Shown here in pieces: positions 21,132-32,503 of a stretch of DNA of 64,000 bases. The stretch is from Akebia trifoliata (lineage: Eukaryota; Streptophyta; Magnoliopsida; Ranunculales; Lardizabalaceae). Numbering within the stretch: the stretch's first letter is position 1; the number at the start of each line of letters is the position of its first letter. The notes beneath the pieces were generated by a model that saw only the letters and a program-made list of their open reading frames with translations, searched no databases and had not been told where the DNA came from. The stretch spans positions 15,545,658 to 15,609,657 of the forward strand of contig CM030704.1 of assembly GCA_017979445.1 (NCBI GenBank), written 5' to 3'. The translations under genes and the position numbers were made by a program.

Positions 21132-23706
21132 ATGAGTTCTTCCGAACCAACACAACCTCCAATGACCGAAGCATCAGGTATCGACCCGCAGATAACAGCA
21201 CTACTAAAGATAATCGAAAGACAAGAAAAAATAGTCAGTACTGTGTTAGCCAACGCCAGCATCCTACAAGCGCAAACGATACAGCAGCACGCATCCGGGT
21301 CGAATCAAGAGTTACCTGAACAACCTCCGCAGGGACCCCAGACTACGATGCCACCTGCAGTACCCGAATACCAAGGGCCTCCGCTCTATATTCCACAGAA
21401 TCGACCGCCCCCAGTGGTCATTCCCGACGATGAATGCGAATACAGAGGTACGGAAGCCAAAAGCGCAACAGACGAAAAACTGGCTCAGCAGATCGAATCT
21501 CTACAGGAAGAGATGAGGAGGATGAAGGGCCTCAACACTATGAGCGGAACCCGATTCAAGGATTTGTGCTTCTACCCTAATGCTCAACTACCGGCCAAGT
21601 TCAAATGCCCGGAGTTTGAAAAATATAACGGAGTAGGGTGTCCGCTGTCGCATCTGAAGTTGTATTGTGGTTCCATGTGCCAGTACGGCGAGGATGATAG
21701 GTTGTTGGTACAGTTGTTTCAAAGGAGCTTAACCGGGCCGGCGCTCAAATGGTTTTCTGGACTAGATCACTCACTCATTAAGAACTGGCAAGACTTAGCC
21801 GAAATGTTCTGGCAAAATTACCGGTTCAATACTGATGTAGGGCTAGATCGAAATGACATGGCCAAAATGACAAGGAAGCAGAGGGAGACAGTGAAGGAAT
21901 ATGCCTAGAGATGGCGAGAATCTGCCTCACAAGTAAGACCCGCAATGACAGAGCAAGAGATGAATACTACGTTCATCTCAACACTAGGGCATGCCTTCTA
22001 CACTCATCTGGTGGGACACACCACAGGTACATTCTCGAATCTAGTACAAGTGGCAGATAGGGTCGAGGACAGAATCCAAACCGGTCTGATCTTCGATTTC
22101 ACGAGTCTAGGGGCAGCAACGGGAATCCCTTCTCAGAGAAAGCCAGTACCTCTAGGAAAGAAGAGGGAAGAGACTCAGGTCAATAACGTACAGCCAAACC
22201 GACCCCTCTTCATTCCCTCACCGGCACCGAAACCACCAACGCCGACAACTTCATGGGCACCAGCACCGCCAACATGGAATCCTCCCCCTCAAAATCAATT
22301 CAGGGCAAACCCTCCACCCGTTGCACAGCAGGCACTACTATACGGGCAGAACCAGCAGGCACGACCCAACAGAGTGAATAGAGTGTTTACCAGGTTACCC
22401 ATGACATTATCAGAACTACTGCCACTCTTACTCAGGGGTGAGTATCTTACAAAATGCCCACCAAATCCGGAGGCTGCCAAAGGACCAGGATACAACCCCA
22501 ATTTATTCTGCGAATTCCACATGGGTGCACCAGGGCACTCTACGGACCAATGCTGGCAGCTCAAGCATCAGGTACAAAACCTAATTGATAAAAAGGCCCT
22601 CATCCTGGATGGGCCTGCCAACCCGCCCCAGCAACAAAATGTCAATCAAAACCCTTTACCCACTCACAATGGAGAAGGGAGTGGGCATAAGGTAAATGTC
22701 ATCTGCAGAGAGCTCAACTTCAAACCTTCTGATCTGATAGTACCAGTAGGGGCAAAAATTAGGGTCCACTTAACCCAGGAGCCAAAGATATCGTCAGTTA
22801 ACACAGTCAACCACTACACAAACAATCCACCTCCAAATCCACAATTGCCTCTCAGAATGGCCGACCTTACCATCCATCCCACTCATCAAAACGCTGCTAC
22901 TCGACCACCTCTAGCCATACCTTGCGAATCATCCAACCATCAAAGTTCAACTCGACCTCCCCTTATTATACCATGCACACCACCATATTCTCAAGGATCA
23001 ACTCGACCCCCCCTTCACGTACCATACGTTCCATCCCCACGTCCACCACTTGTCATTCCATACACCACCACTGCCTCCAAACCATCACCGCCACCCCTCC
23101 TCATCCTCAACATGAAACCCGATCCACCCCCATAATCATACGCTCACCTAAACCGTTCCCCTATAGCTCCAAACAGGCAGTTCCCTGGAGCTATGAGACC
23201 ACTATCACCACCACCACGGGGGTCGAAACAATGAAAGAAATAGTAGTGGCAGATATCGACCATATGACAAGGGCAGGAAAATGCCAAAATTTGCCAGAAA
23301 ATGGGGAAAACATCGGGGCAGAAACCGAAGAGACAATGGAAGAGGGGACAGATGAAGAAAAAAGAAAAGCAAAGGGGAAGGGTAAGCTATATAAAGAGGA
23401 GAAGACAGAAGAAAAGGTGAAGGTCACCTACAAGGAAGCTGCAGACTTCGTTAAGCTCATCCTCAAGAGTGAGCATAATGCAGTGGACAGGTTGAACAAA
23501 TAGCCAGCTCAGATTAGTATCCTGGGACTAATGCAAAAATCAAAAGAACACCAGGAGGCACTGCTGAGAGTTCTGGGAAAATCACATGTACCTTCAACCA
23601 CGACACCATCACAGTTGGAACAAACAGTCGGCCAGAACATGGCCCCCAATCCTATTATTTTCACAGAAATGAATTCACGCCTGAGGGGACGGGGCATGTC
23701 GAACCA
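21132..23706 (+). pseudogene. Gag of the giant element, broken
   Basis: The ATG at 21132 is the first in frame; the frame is open upstream to 21063. The protein contains FKCPEFEKYNG, CGSMCQYGEDDRLL, LTGPALKWFSGLD and WQDLAEMFWQNYRFNTDVG, the Ty3/Gypsy retrotransposon gag domain, then a proline-rich part with a zinc-knuckle-like CEFHMGAPGHSTDQCW. Breaks: TAG at 21906 (inside KEYA*RWRE, most likely a former CAG), a frame change between about 22922 and 23135, TAG at 23501, and a single-base shift near 23667 in the linker to protease. The stops are compatible with C-to-T decay of methylated DNA. Not functional. Confidence 0.9.
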
Positions 23707-23715
23707 CTGAACGTC

Positions 23716-24981
23716 ATGGTCATATGCAAGGGCATGATGGTCGCCAGAGTATTGATTGATAATGGCTCAGCGCTTAACGTCTGTCCACTTGAAACATTCC
23801 GGAAACTCAACGTTGACTGGTCATATGTGAAACCCAATAATAAGGTTGTCCGAGGCTTCGACAGTTCGAGAAGGGATTCCCTGGGAGAGGTGGATTTACC
23901 TATCACAATAGGTCCTTGCACCTTTGAAATAACATTTGAAGTCATGGAAATACCAACGACATTCAACTTGTTACTGGGCAGACCTTGGATCCACATTGCC
24001 GGAGCTGTACCTTCCTCGTTGCACCAAAGAGTCAAATTTATCATGGGGTAGAGGATGATATCGGTATTGGCAGAGAACCTTATTCCAGCTGGGAGAGCTC
24101 CAGATGTGCCATTCATTGATATAGAGATGACGAAGGATAAAGCACTCTATCATTCGTACCAATTCGCGGCTGTCAATCACATCGAGAAGGGGAAGGAAAA
24201 GGTAAGGGCAAAGCTATCAAGAGCAAATCTTATGGTTGGTCGGGTCATGAAAAGATCTATATACCGACCCAAGCAAGGGTTGGGGCCGGGAGGAAGAAGA
24301 AGAGCTACACCGATCGAAGCCAGGAAGCATATTCCTTACTTTAGGCTAGGGTTTAGACCCACAAAAAGGGATATTGCATAAATGAATGACAAGAAAAAAG
24401 AACTTCGGCTAGCTAGAAAGCAAAATCGTGAACCGAACATCTGGAATCTGGGCCGAGTCCCTCACATTAGTGTCAGCTTCCCAAAGTCCCATATCAGACC
24501 TGACGACTTATCAGAACTACCATCCTTAAAGAGGCCAAAAATGGTAAACATCGCACCACTACACGTTCAAGAAGACTCAATCGTAGAGTCCCAATCATCC
24601 TTTGAAGAAGGCATTGATGTTTTATTCAATGGGGATTCCGATGAAAGTCCATCAGAGACTGCTCCAAAACCCACTAAAGCGAAGGTCATTACCAACCAAG
24701 AGAACAACTCACCATATCCATCAGGTATCGACTGGGCATCAGTCATCATCCCACCAAGTTTGGGAGGGACTATGTCCCAATCTGACAACAATCAATTGGA
24801 GATCATGGTCATCTCCGAACCACCAACCAAATCATTCAACGAATCACTTGCTCATCTCATCCGCCCCCTCAGAGAAGGGGAGACATTGCACAACTGGGAA
24901 GAATTCCCATTAACTCTTGAGGCTGTCGAGGCCTCAAAAAAAAATGCCATTAGGCGACATCAATATGCCCGAGGATCATAA
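23716..24981 (+). pseudogene. Aspartic protease and linker of the giant element
   Basis: RVLIDNGSALNVCPLETF is the active-site motif, with DNG in place of DTG/DSG as in many plant Gypsy elements. NLLLGRPWIH is the matching second-half motif. The frame continues through RPKQGLGPGG to 24978, with TAG at 24052 and TAA at 24379, both interpretable as single substitutions. Downstream the frame is lost near an A9 run at about 24938. A candidate intron follows. Confidence 0.85.
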
Positions 24982-24998
24982 TGAGCCCTCGTCCTCGG

Positions 24999-25065
24999 GT
25001 AAAAACTGTTTTGGGGGCTCCCTCTTTTTATTAACAAGTTTGCATGATTGTTCTTCTTATTTCAG
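24999..25065 (+). other. Candidate 67-bp intron between protease and RT
   Basis: CTCGG|GTAAAA at 24999 and a pyrimidine-rich TTCTTCTTATTTCAG acceptor ending at 25065. Ogre elements are known to have a spliced intron between protease and RT, so the position fits. The reading phase works only with the upstream frame that ends in TAA at 24979, so either a mutation or another donor is involved. Confidence 0.4.
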
Positions 25066-28000
25066 GTATCCAGAAAATCACAAAAAAACAAATACTTCTC
25101 AAAAGGCAAAAAAATCAAAAATTTCTCAAAAATCAAAAAAATCAAAAAGCTTTCAAAATTACAAAAAAATAGATATTTTTCAAAAACCAAAAAAAGAGTT
25201 TTCAAGGGATCTGTCTCCATCAAATGAGTACCCAGATAAAACAGAATTTGAAAGGGACGAGTATGATTTCGATCTTGAACTCGACTTCGACCTCATGGGG
25301 ATAGAAGAAGAGTCTGAGGACGAAATGGAATACCCACCCAAAGAAATCAAAGACTTGGTAGAACGCCACGAAAGAGGTGTTCAGCCAAACATCGAGGATA
25401 CAGACTCAATTAATCTCGGTACCGAAGAGGACCCACGAATTGTCAAGATTGGAGCTTTACTAACGTCACAACAGAAAAAGGAAATGGTCGAGTTCCTACG
25501 AAATTATCAGGACGTCTTCGCATGGTCATACAGAGATATGCCGGGTTAGATACAGATCTCGTTGTACACAAGCTACCCATTGCTTCCGGAAGTAAGCCGA
25601 TCAAGCAAAAACTGAGAAGGCTGAAACCTGAATGGACCCTCAAGGTCAAGGATGAGGTCATGAAGCAATTCGAAGCAGGGTTTCTTGCAGTCTCCACATA
25701 CCCGGAATGGCTAGCTAACATTGTACCAGTACCCAAGAAGGACGGAAAAGTACGCATGTGTGTCGACTATCGAGACTTGAACAAGGCCAGTCCTAAGGAT
25801 GATTTTCCACTTCCACACATCGACACTCTAGTCGATAGTACAGCAGGACACGGCATGTTCTCATTCATGGATGGCTTCTCAGGCTATAACCAGATAAAAA
25901 TGGTAGAAGAAGACCAAGAAAAGATAGCGTTCATCACACCATGGGGTACTTTCTACTACAAAGTCATGCCATTCCATGACATGATCCATAAAGAAATTGA
26001 GGTCTACGTAGATGACATGATCGCTAAGTCTGGCATTGAGGAAAATCATCTGATCAATTTAAAGAAGTTGTTCGACAGGCTGAGGAAGTACAGCTTAAGG
26101 CTAAATCCGGCAAAATGCGTGTTCGGGGCAACATCGGGCAAGCTACTGGGATTCGTCGTCAGCAGAAGGGGCATTGAAATAGATCCGGCAAAGACTAAAT
26201 ATATCCTGGAAATGAAGGCACCCGGTACAGAAAAAGACATTCGGGGCTTTCTGGGAAGAATACAATACATTAGTCGTTTCATTGCTCAGCTCACGCCTAT
26301 CTGTGAGCCAGTCTTCAAGCTATTAAGGAAAGATACGCCAAAGAAGTGGAACAAAGACTGTCAAGAAGCATTCGACAAAATCAAGCAATATCTGCTCAAT
26401 CCACCAGTCTTAGTCCCCCCTACGCCAGGGCGACCTCTGCTGATGTACATCTCAGTGCAAGAAACATCTATGGGGTGTGTGCTAGGGCAACATGATGAAT
26501 CAGGACGGAAGGAACAGGCCATCTACTATCTCAGCAAGAAATTCACTGATTACGAAGCAAAATACTCGACACTCGAAAAGACTTGCTGTGCATTGGTTTG
26601 GGCATCTCAACGACTACGTCATTATTTGCTCAGCTACTCGACTATGCTTATCGCCAGGATGGACCCCCTGAAGTACCTATTCGAAAAACTAGCACTAACA
26701 GGCCGCACAGCGAAATGGCAGTTATTGTTATCAGAATTCGACATCACCTATGTCACCCAAAAAGCCATCAAAGGGCAAGCCATCGCTGACCACCTCGCCG
26801 AGCACCCGTTGCCTGATTATGAGCCGTTAAAGACAAACTTCCCGGATGAAGCCATACTATTTGTCGAGATTGAAAACGATGATGACGAAGAACCTGGTTG
26901 GAAAATGTACTTCGACGGAGCAGCTAATCAGAAAGGAAACGGAATAGGGGCAGTCTTGATTAAACCAGACGGGTCCCATGTACCGATCGCAATCAGATTG
27001 AAATTTCAATGCTCTAACAACGAAGCCGAATACGAAGCATGCATAGCGGGGTTAAAAGCAGCATTAGATCTCGAGGTAGACGAGATTGATGTTTTCGGAG
27101 ATTCAAGCCTGGTGGTCTATCAGACGACTGGAGAATGGAAAACTCGAGAACAGAGACTGGTCCCTTACCACGAGTATCTAGAGGAACTAAGCTCACACTT
27201 TGACAGAATCTCATTCACCTACATGCCTAGAGCTAAGAACCAGTTCGCCGATGCACTAGCTACCCTTGCTTCCATGATTAGTATTTCAGAAGATCTGGTC
27301 ATCGACCCGATTGAGATTGGAATTCAGGACGAGCCAGCCTATTGTCTACCCGTCGAAGTAGAAGAACCTGAAGAAAAGTCTTGGTACTCAGACCTCAAAG
27401 CATATCTCGAAGATCGAACCCTTCCCTCAGATACAACGCCTAACGATCGCAGAACCATTCAGAGATTGGCAGGGCAATTTTTTATCAGCAATGGCATCCT
27501 GTACAAAAAGTCACACCACGAAGTCTTACTCCGATGCGTTGCAGAAGCCGAAGCAAAGCGATTAATCAAGACTTTACATGGTGGAGTCTGTGGACCTCAC
27601 ATGAATGGCCATATGCTAGCAAAGAAGATCATGCGGATGGGGTATTATTGGTCGACAATGGAAAGTGACTGCTATCAGCATGTTCGCAAATGCCATCTAT
27701 GCAAAATCTACGCCAACAAGATCAATGCTCCGCCTTCAAAGCTGCATAACATGACTACGCCTTGGCCTTTCTCCCTTTGGGGAATGGATGTCATCGGGCC
27801 AATCTCACCAAAAGCTGCAAATGGACATCGCTTCATCCTAGTGGCTATCGATTACTTCACCAAATGGGTAGAAGCTGCTTCATACCAACGTCACCAAAAA
27901 CAATGTCCTGAAGTTTGTCAAGAACAACATTGTCTGCAGATATGGGCTTTCCAACGGGTTAGTGACTGATAATGCTAAGAACTTCAAGAACAGGGATATG

Positions 28001-28627
28001 GTCAAGATGTGCGAAGATTTCCAGATCACTCATCACAATTCTGTACCATACAGACCTAAAATGAACGGAGCAGTCGAGGCAGCCAACAAGAATATTAAGA
28101 AAATTATCGAGAAGATGACAATTACATACAAAGACTGGCACGACATGTTACCTTTTGCACTCCATGCCTATCGAACTTCGTTCAGAACCTCGATTGGGGC
28201 AACTCCATATTCATTGGTCTACGGAATGGAAGCAGTCTTACCCGTAGAGGTTGAGATTCCCTCCCTCCGAATCTTAAAAGAAGCAGAATTAGATGAAACC
28301 GAATGGATTCAAGCCCGGTTCGACCAGTTAAATCTAATCGAAGAAAAGCGGCTTGCAGCCATCTGCCATGGGCAAATTTATCAGAGACGAATAGCTCGTG
28401 CCTACAACAAGAAAGTCAAGCCTAGGGATTTCTCGTCAGGAGAACTTGTATTGAAGAAGATTCTGCCAATCCAAGAAGACGCCAGAGGAAAATTCAGACT
28501 AAACTATGAGGGACCATTCATCGTGAAGAAGGTGATGACGGGAGGAGCTCTGATCCTTACGGAGATGGACGGACAAGTCTTCCCGCAACCGATCAATGCT
28601 GACACTGTCAAAAAATACTACGCCTAA
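25066..28627 (+). pseudogene. RT-RNase H-aRH-integrase of the giant element, broken
   Basis: After an acidic, lysine-rich stretch (25070-25430), FAWSYRDMPG starts the RT region; a one-base loss at about 25546 shifts frame. RT shows VRMCVDYRDLNKASPKDDFP, SFMDGFSGYNQIKM and YVDDMIAKS. The segment between KVMPF and HDMIHK (25974/25975) lacks about 17 residues that normally hold GLKNAGATYQR. RNase H (about 26420-26800) and aRH (FDGAANQKGNG, SNNEAEYEACIAGL, 26890-27270) follow. Integrase has its H-H-C-C finger (LHGGVCGPHMNGH, CHLCK), GMDVIGPIS, a frameshift at about 27885, VTDNAKNF and NGAVEAANKN, so all three catalytic acidic residues are visible. It ends at 28627 without a chromodomain. Confidence 0.92.
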
Positions 28628-30088
28628 AAAACTGACCCTGAGATGACGAAAGGCCATCTTTGCTATTCTAAACTAACAAAACTAACCTTAGTTAACCCTT
28701 TTTGAGCCATCACGTTCATTTTCTAACCTAAGACTGGGGTAAGTCAACAACTACAAGGAAAAATACAAAAAAAAAAAAATCATCATCAAAGCAAAAGCAT
28801 CAAAGTACTCCTGGCCCGCATGAGGATAAACTGTGAACGGCTAAAAATATACAAAAAAATCAAAAAAGTCAAAAAACTCGGACACTTGATCTGAGCTCGA
28901 CCCAAATCTCCAGCCTAAACAAGTTCGAGAGACGCTGGGAGGAGACGCAGATCACCTTTTCGAAACAAAAATAGACAAACCCCATGTCTAAAACACTCTA
29001 AATCCATCCAGACCTTAATCTTTTTAACCTTCCACTACCATTAGCCTAAGCCAACGTTTCGTCCCAACAAAAGTCCTTTTTGATCAGGGAATGTTCTAGG
29101 GCAACCCAACGACAATGGCAGCATCAATGATCTTGCGATTTGGTCCGAACCTCCAAAGTCTTATTAGTCGTTGGAAGACTCGAGAGGGGAATCCAGGTCG
29201 GATATTCGAAAAAAAGAGTACCCAAAGTGTAGAGTAGCAGATCTTGCAGCTCAACTTGAGTTGCCAAAACCACGAATAGTCGTTAGCAAACTCGAGAGGG
29301 GAATCCAGATCTATTACTCGAGAAAGAGTGCCACTACAAGAGTAGAGTCGCCGATCTCGCAGAGACATAGAGACTCCGAACAGAATTGTAATGTAAAAAT
29401 CTAAAGATACAAGCATAGTCTGAAAGGGCATAGTGAAAACCCGAAAGGGCGCTATGAGTAAAAGAATCAGACTATGGCAAGATTAAAGCCACCGGCACGA
29501 TGAAAATCCCAAAAAGGACGTCGATACGCAAAAATGTGGAAACGGGTCTGGTGAAAATCGTAACTGGCACTGGGGGCAATAAGGGTAAACAAACAAAAAA
29601 AAAAAACAAAAAAAAAAAAAACAAAAAATAAAAAAAAAAATAAAAACAAAAACAAAAACTCCTGGCCCGCAAGAGTATAAACTGTGAACGGCAAAGTCCA
29701 TCCAAAACTCCGAGACCCCAAACGGATAACGACCTTCCGATACCAGGGCACTGGGAATGATTCTAAAGGAACCAAAAGAATAATTGACATCTGCATCACC
29801 CGTGCTGGGCAAAAACCAAAATCGTCACAACCAAAGATTTTAAAACTCTGAATTTATCGTACTCATTTGATAAAGACATTTCACAAAATTGCATTTCAAA
29901 ACTACTATTTTGGCCAATGACGACAAATCTAGGATGTATTCAACAAACCTCGAGTTTTCAAGAACAATAGATATACCTGAGGCCAAGTAAGTACAAAACC
30001 TATTTTCTTTGCATTAATCCTTCAACATTTTGCATATATTCGTATAAGGAAGAGAAAATACAAAAAAAAGCGAATACAACGCAGTCAA
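28628..30088. repeat. Noncoding 3' part with two direct-repeat pairs
   Basis: A block with ACTCCTGGCCCGCA, then AAACTGTGAACGGC, occurs at 28807-28841 and again at 29658-29692. A second pair of about 112 bp starts at 29168 and 29280 (ACTCGAGAGGGGAATCCAG in both). A-rich runs near 28760 and 29595-29660 give false minus-strand ORFs. I see no gene. Confidence 0.65.
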
Positions 30089-31688
30089 TCAAATGTCATG
30101 GTGAGAAATGAAAAAGGAGTCAAGGCGTTCCTCCAAAGCACGGATCCGGGCAGCCTGACTCACCATCACTTTCTCGGCATCTGAAGCATCACGACTCACC
30201 AAGTATGCCGCAAAGTCCTCAAAATGAGGACACTGGGCAAGCCGATCCCTCAACTCATCAACCTCAGCTCGAAGCCTAACCACTTCATTACCATCACTAC
30301 TTCCGGACTGGGCAAGGGCAGATGTCAGTCGAGCAATCTCTTTCTGCATCTTCTTTTCGGATTTGAGCCAAATAGCCTGAATTCGACGATGATCAGTTTG
30401 AGACTCCTCAACTCGATCTCGGTAATCAAAGAAAGATGAAGCACCGGGGCGTGTCCGAGGAACTATGGATACCGATGGTCTCCCAGAAACGAGCTCTCGA
30501 ATCCAATGCAAGTATGCCGGGAACTGGTGTGCTGCAAAGATGGGTCGACTCAGAACCTCAACCCGATCCCATTCTTTCATGAGTCGACTCAAAAGTGCAG
30601 TCGACAACGGACCGACCAACTCACTAAAATTCTTCGGGATGAGCACGCCCTGGTCATAGCCAAATTGACGAAGAACCCGAAGTGGTACGTAATGAGTTGC
30701 CTCGTGAAGACCAATCAAAATAAGGAAACGAGCCCCATCAAAAGCAATCACGGGGGACCCTCGAGGTTGGAAGGCACCAACCCATCTCACTTCCTCATCA
30801 TCAAGGTTGCCGACAAAAGAATACCATTCTTCTTTGCCACCTGAGATAAAGGAAGCAACTCGCTTCGACATCATGAGTACGAGATCAGCGTTAACGCAAA
30901 ATGGGCGGTTAACCACTTCAGTTGACGCCAGATGATCCATGAACCAGAGCTACAATAACAGGAGCATTCTAAACTTGGGAAACTAATAAATTCAAATTCA
31001 AAATTTTAATCCAAACTAAAATGGAATTTACCTGTAGGAGGGGAGCACATCCTCGAAAAGTCCGATCACGGCCTGAAGAACAAGCCGTGAGGGATTGGAA
31101 CATTCCGCTCAAAAACATCGGGGCCAACCGGCGTCCCTCCCGGACTTGTTGCACAACGTGAATAAGAGAAAGATCTATGATGTCTCCGCCACCCGGGAAC
31201 AAGAGTTGACTCACCACCATCAAAGTGAGAGCATTAAAATGAATCAAAGGCTTCGAGGGATCCGTGAGGCGTTCAATCAAAAAAGACTTGGACATTGTCT
31301 TCAAAACCGATCCGCCATCCGGAATCTTCAAAAATTTGCGATTTATCCCCAAAAAATCGGAAGCCTCACTTCGAAATCCATCACGCAATGGTGGAATCAC
31401 AACGGGGCCCGATATCTCAAGCCCCAACAAAACTTCAAATTCCTCGATAGTGGGAGTCATTTCATGTACCCCAAACCGGAAAAGATTAAGCTCGGGAATC
31501 CAATACCCCAACATAGCCTCAATCAAACCCCATTGCAACGGAACCATAGGCAAAGAGAGGGCGAACCCCAACTTGTTCAAGCACCATTGAGCTCTATCAT
31601 CATTATCCATGCTATCTATCCAATTACTCAAGAAAGAATCAACAATGCCATACCTTTTCAAGTTGGGAAGAGTGGATGACACCTCCAT
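30089..31688 (-). CDS. Antisense cargo gene A: plant-mobile-domain/DUF7745-like protein, 2 exons, 505 aa
   Basis: Exon 1 is 31688-31032 (ATG GAG GTG start) and exon 2 is 30949-30089. The 82-bp intron has CAG|GTAAAT and TTGTAG|CTC ends and is phase 0; the join reads LLQ-LWFMDHLAS. Exon 1 has WCLNKLGFALS, FRFGVHEMTPTIEEFEVLLG and LGINRKFLKI. Exon 2 has IAFDGARFLILIGLHEATHY and LRVLRQFGYDQGVLIP. This order (PTIEEFxxLLG, then a VPLRVLRQFG-type block) is that of the DUF7745/plant-mobile-domain-like ORFs found in plant retroelements. The C-terminus is a probable coiled coil (EKKMQKEIARLTSALAQ, VVRLRAEVDELRDRL). No stop or frameshift was found. Molecular function is unknown. The family call is by motif memory, not by search. 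Confidence 0.75.
30950..31031 (-). other. Intron of antisense gene A
   Basis: 82 bp, donor GTAAATTCC, acceptor ATTGTAG, phase 0. Without removing it the frame runs on for 20 codons and stops. Confidence 0.75.
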
Positions 31689-31805
31689 AGAGCTTGAGAA
31701 GAAGCTTTGAGGGAAGAAGAAGAGTAAAAATCGGCCAAAAGTGAAAAAGGGAAGTAAAGGTGAAAGTGAGATGTTAGGGCAAGACGAAGGCTTAAGTAAA
31801 TCATT

Positions 31806-31984
31806 CTGGTCCGTGCCCAAAACACGGATGCAATCAAAGATAACTCATCCGTGCCAACAACACGGATGAAGCAAGATATGACTGATCCGTTCCTATGGCA
31901 CGGATAAGACATAAAAAACCCTATCCGTGCTATTGGAACGGATGAACATTGAAAAAGCCCATCCGTGCTGAGAACACGGACCAG
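31806..31984. repeat. Palindrome array 4: five 17-bp palindromes at 38-bp spacing, upstream of antisense gene A
   Basis: Units start at 31811, 31849, 31887, 31925 and 31963, again exactly 38 bp apart. Examples: CCGTGCCCAAAACACGG (identical to unit 4 of the array at 19260) and CCGTGCCAACAACACGG. Flanks CTGGT at the left and ACCAG at the right form the same outer inverted repeat. It lies 118 bp upstream of the ATG of gene A, where a promoter would be. Confidence 0.9.
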
Positions 31985-31989
31985 AACAT

Positions 31990-32408
31990 TCTTCAGCCTT
32001 GGGGCCCAAGACATTGGAAATGCTGATAATTCCGGATTACATAATGTTTATCTCAGGGCTTAATCACATAAAAATGATAGAAATTCCTACATGCTCGATA
32101 AATGTGTTCAAAACTCGCAAAATTTCTCGAGATATATATCGGGCACATAGGAACTCGTCGAAATCATATTGGGCCAGATCAGACATCGAAGGATCACGAC
32201 TCACACCACTCAAGAGCACACTCGAAGGGTCCTTGGGACCCTTGTCGCACCCTTGTTTTACCCCCGCCGTAGACTCACCGACACTCAAGAGGGTTCAAAA
32301 GCCCCAATGATCGATATCACACCCGAGAAGCTCGAAGGAACCGCACATATAGTCATACAACAAATGCAAAGAATGATAAACATGCAAGCATATATATATA
32401 TATAATAT

Positions 32409-32444
<36 letters not shown>

Positions 32445-32503
32445 ATAAACTGTTTAGTCTAATAATACAAGAATGTTTACATATTGTGCAAGGTACAATA
32501 AGA
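31990..32503. other. Spacer between the two antisense genes, with an AT microsatellite
   Basis: Contains the 5' flank of gene A (minus strand) and the 3' flank of gene B. A (TA)n run fills about 32390-32450. Short ORFs on either strand show no family signal. Confidence 0.55.

Noticed and set aside
29467..29812. Minus-strand frames with long FFFF runs
   Set aside because: Caused by A-rich low-complexity DNA at 29595-29660.
30224..31679. Plus-strand frames opposite antisense gene A
   Set aside because: Shadows of gene A, which has coherent exons, domains and splice sites on the other strand.
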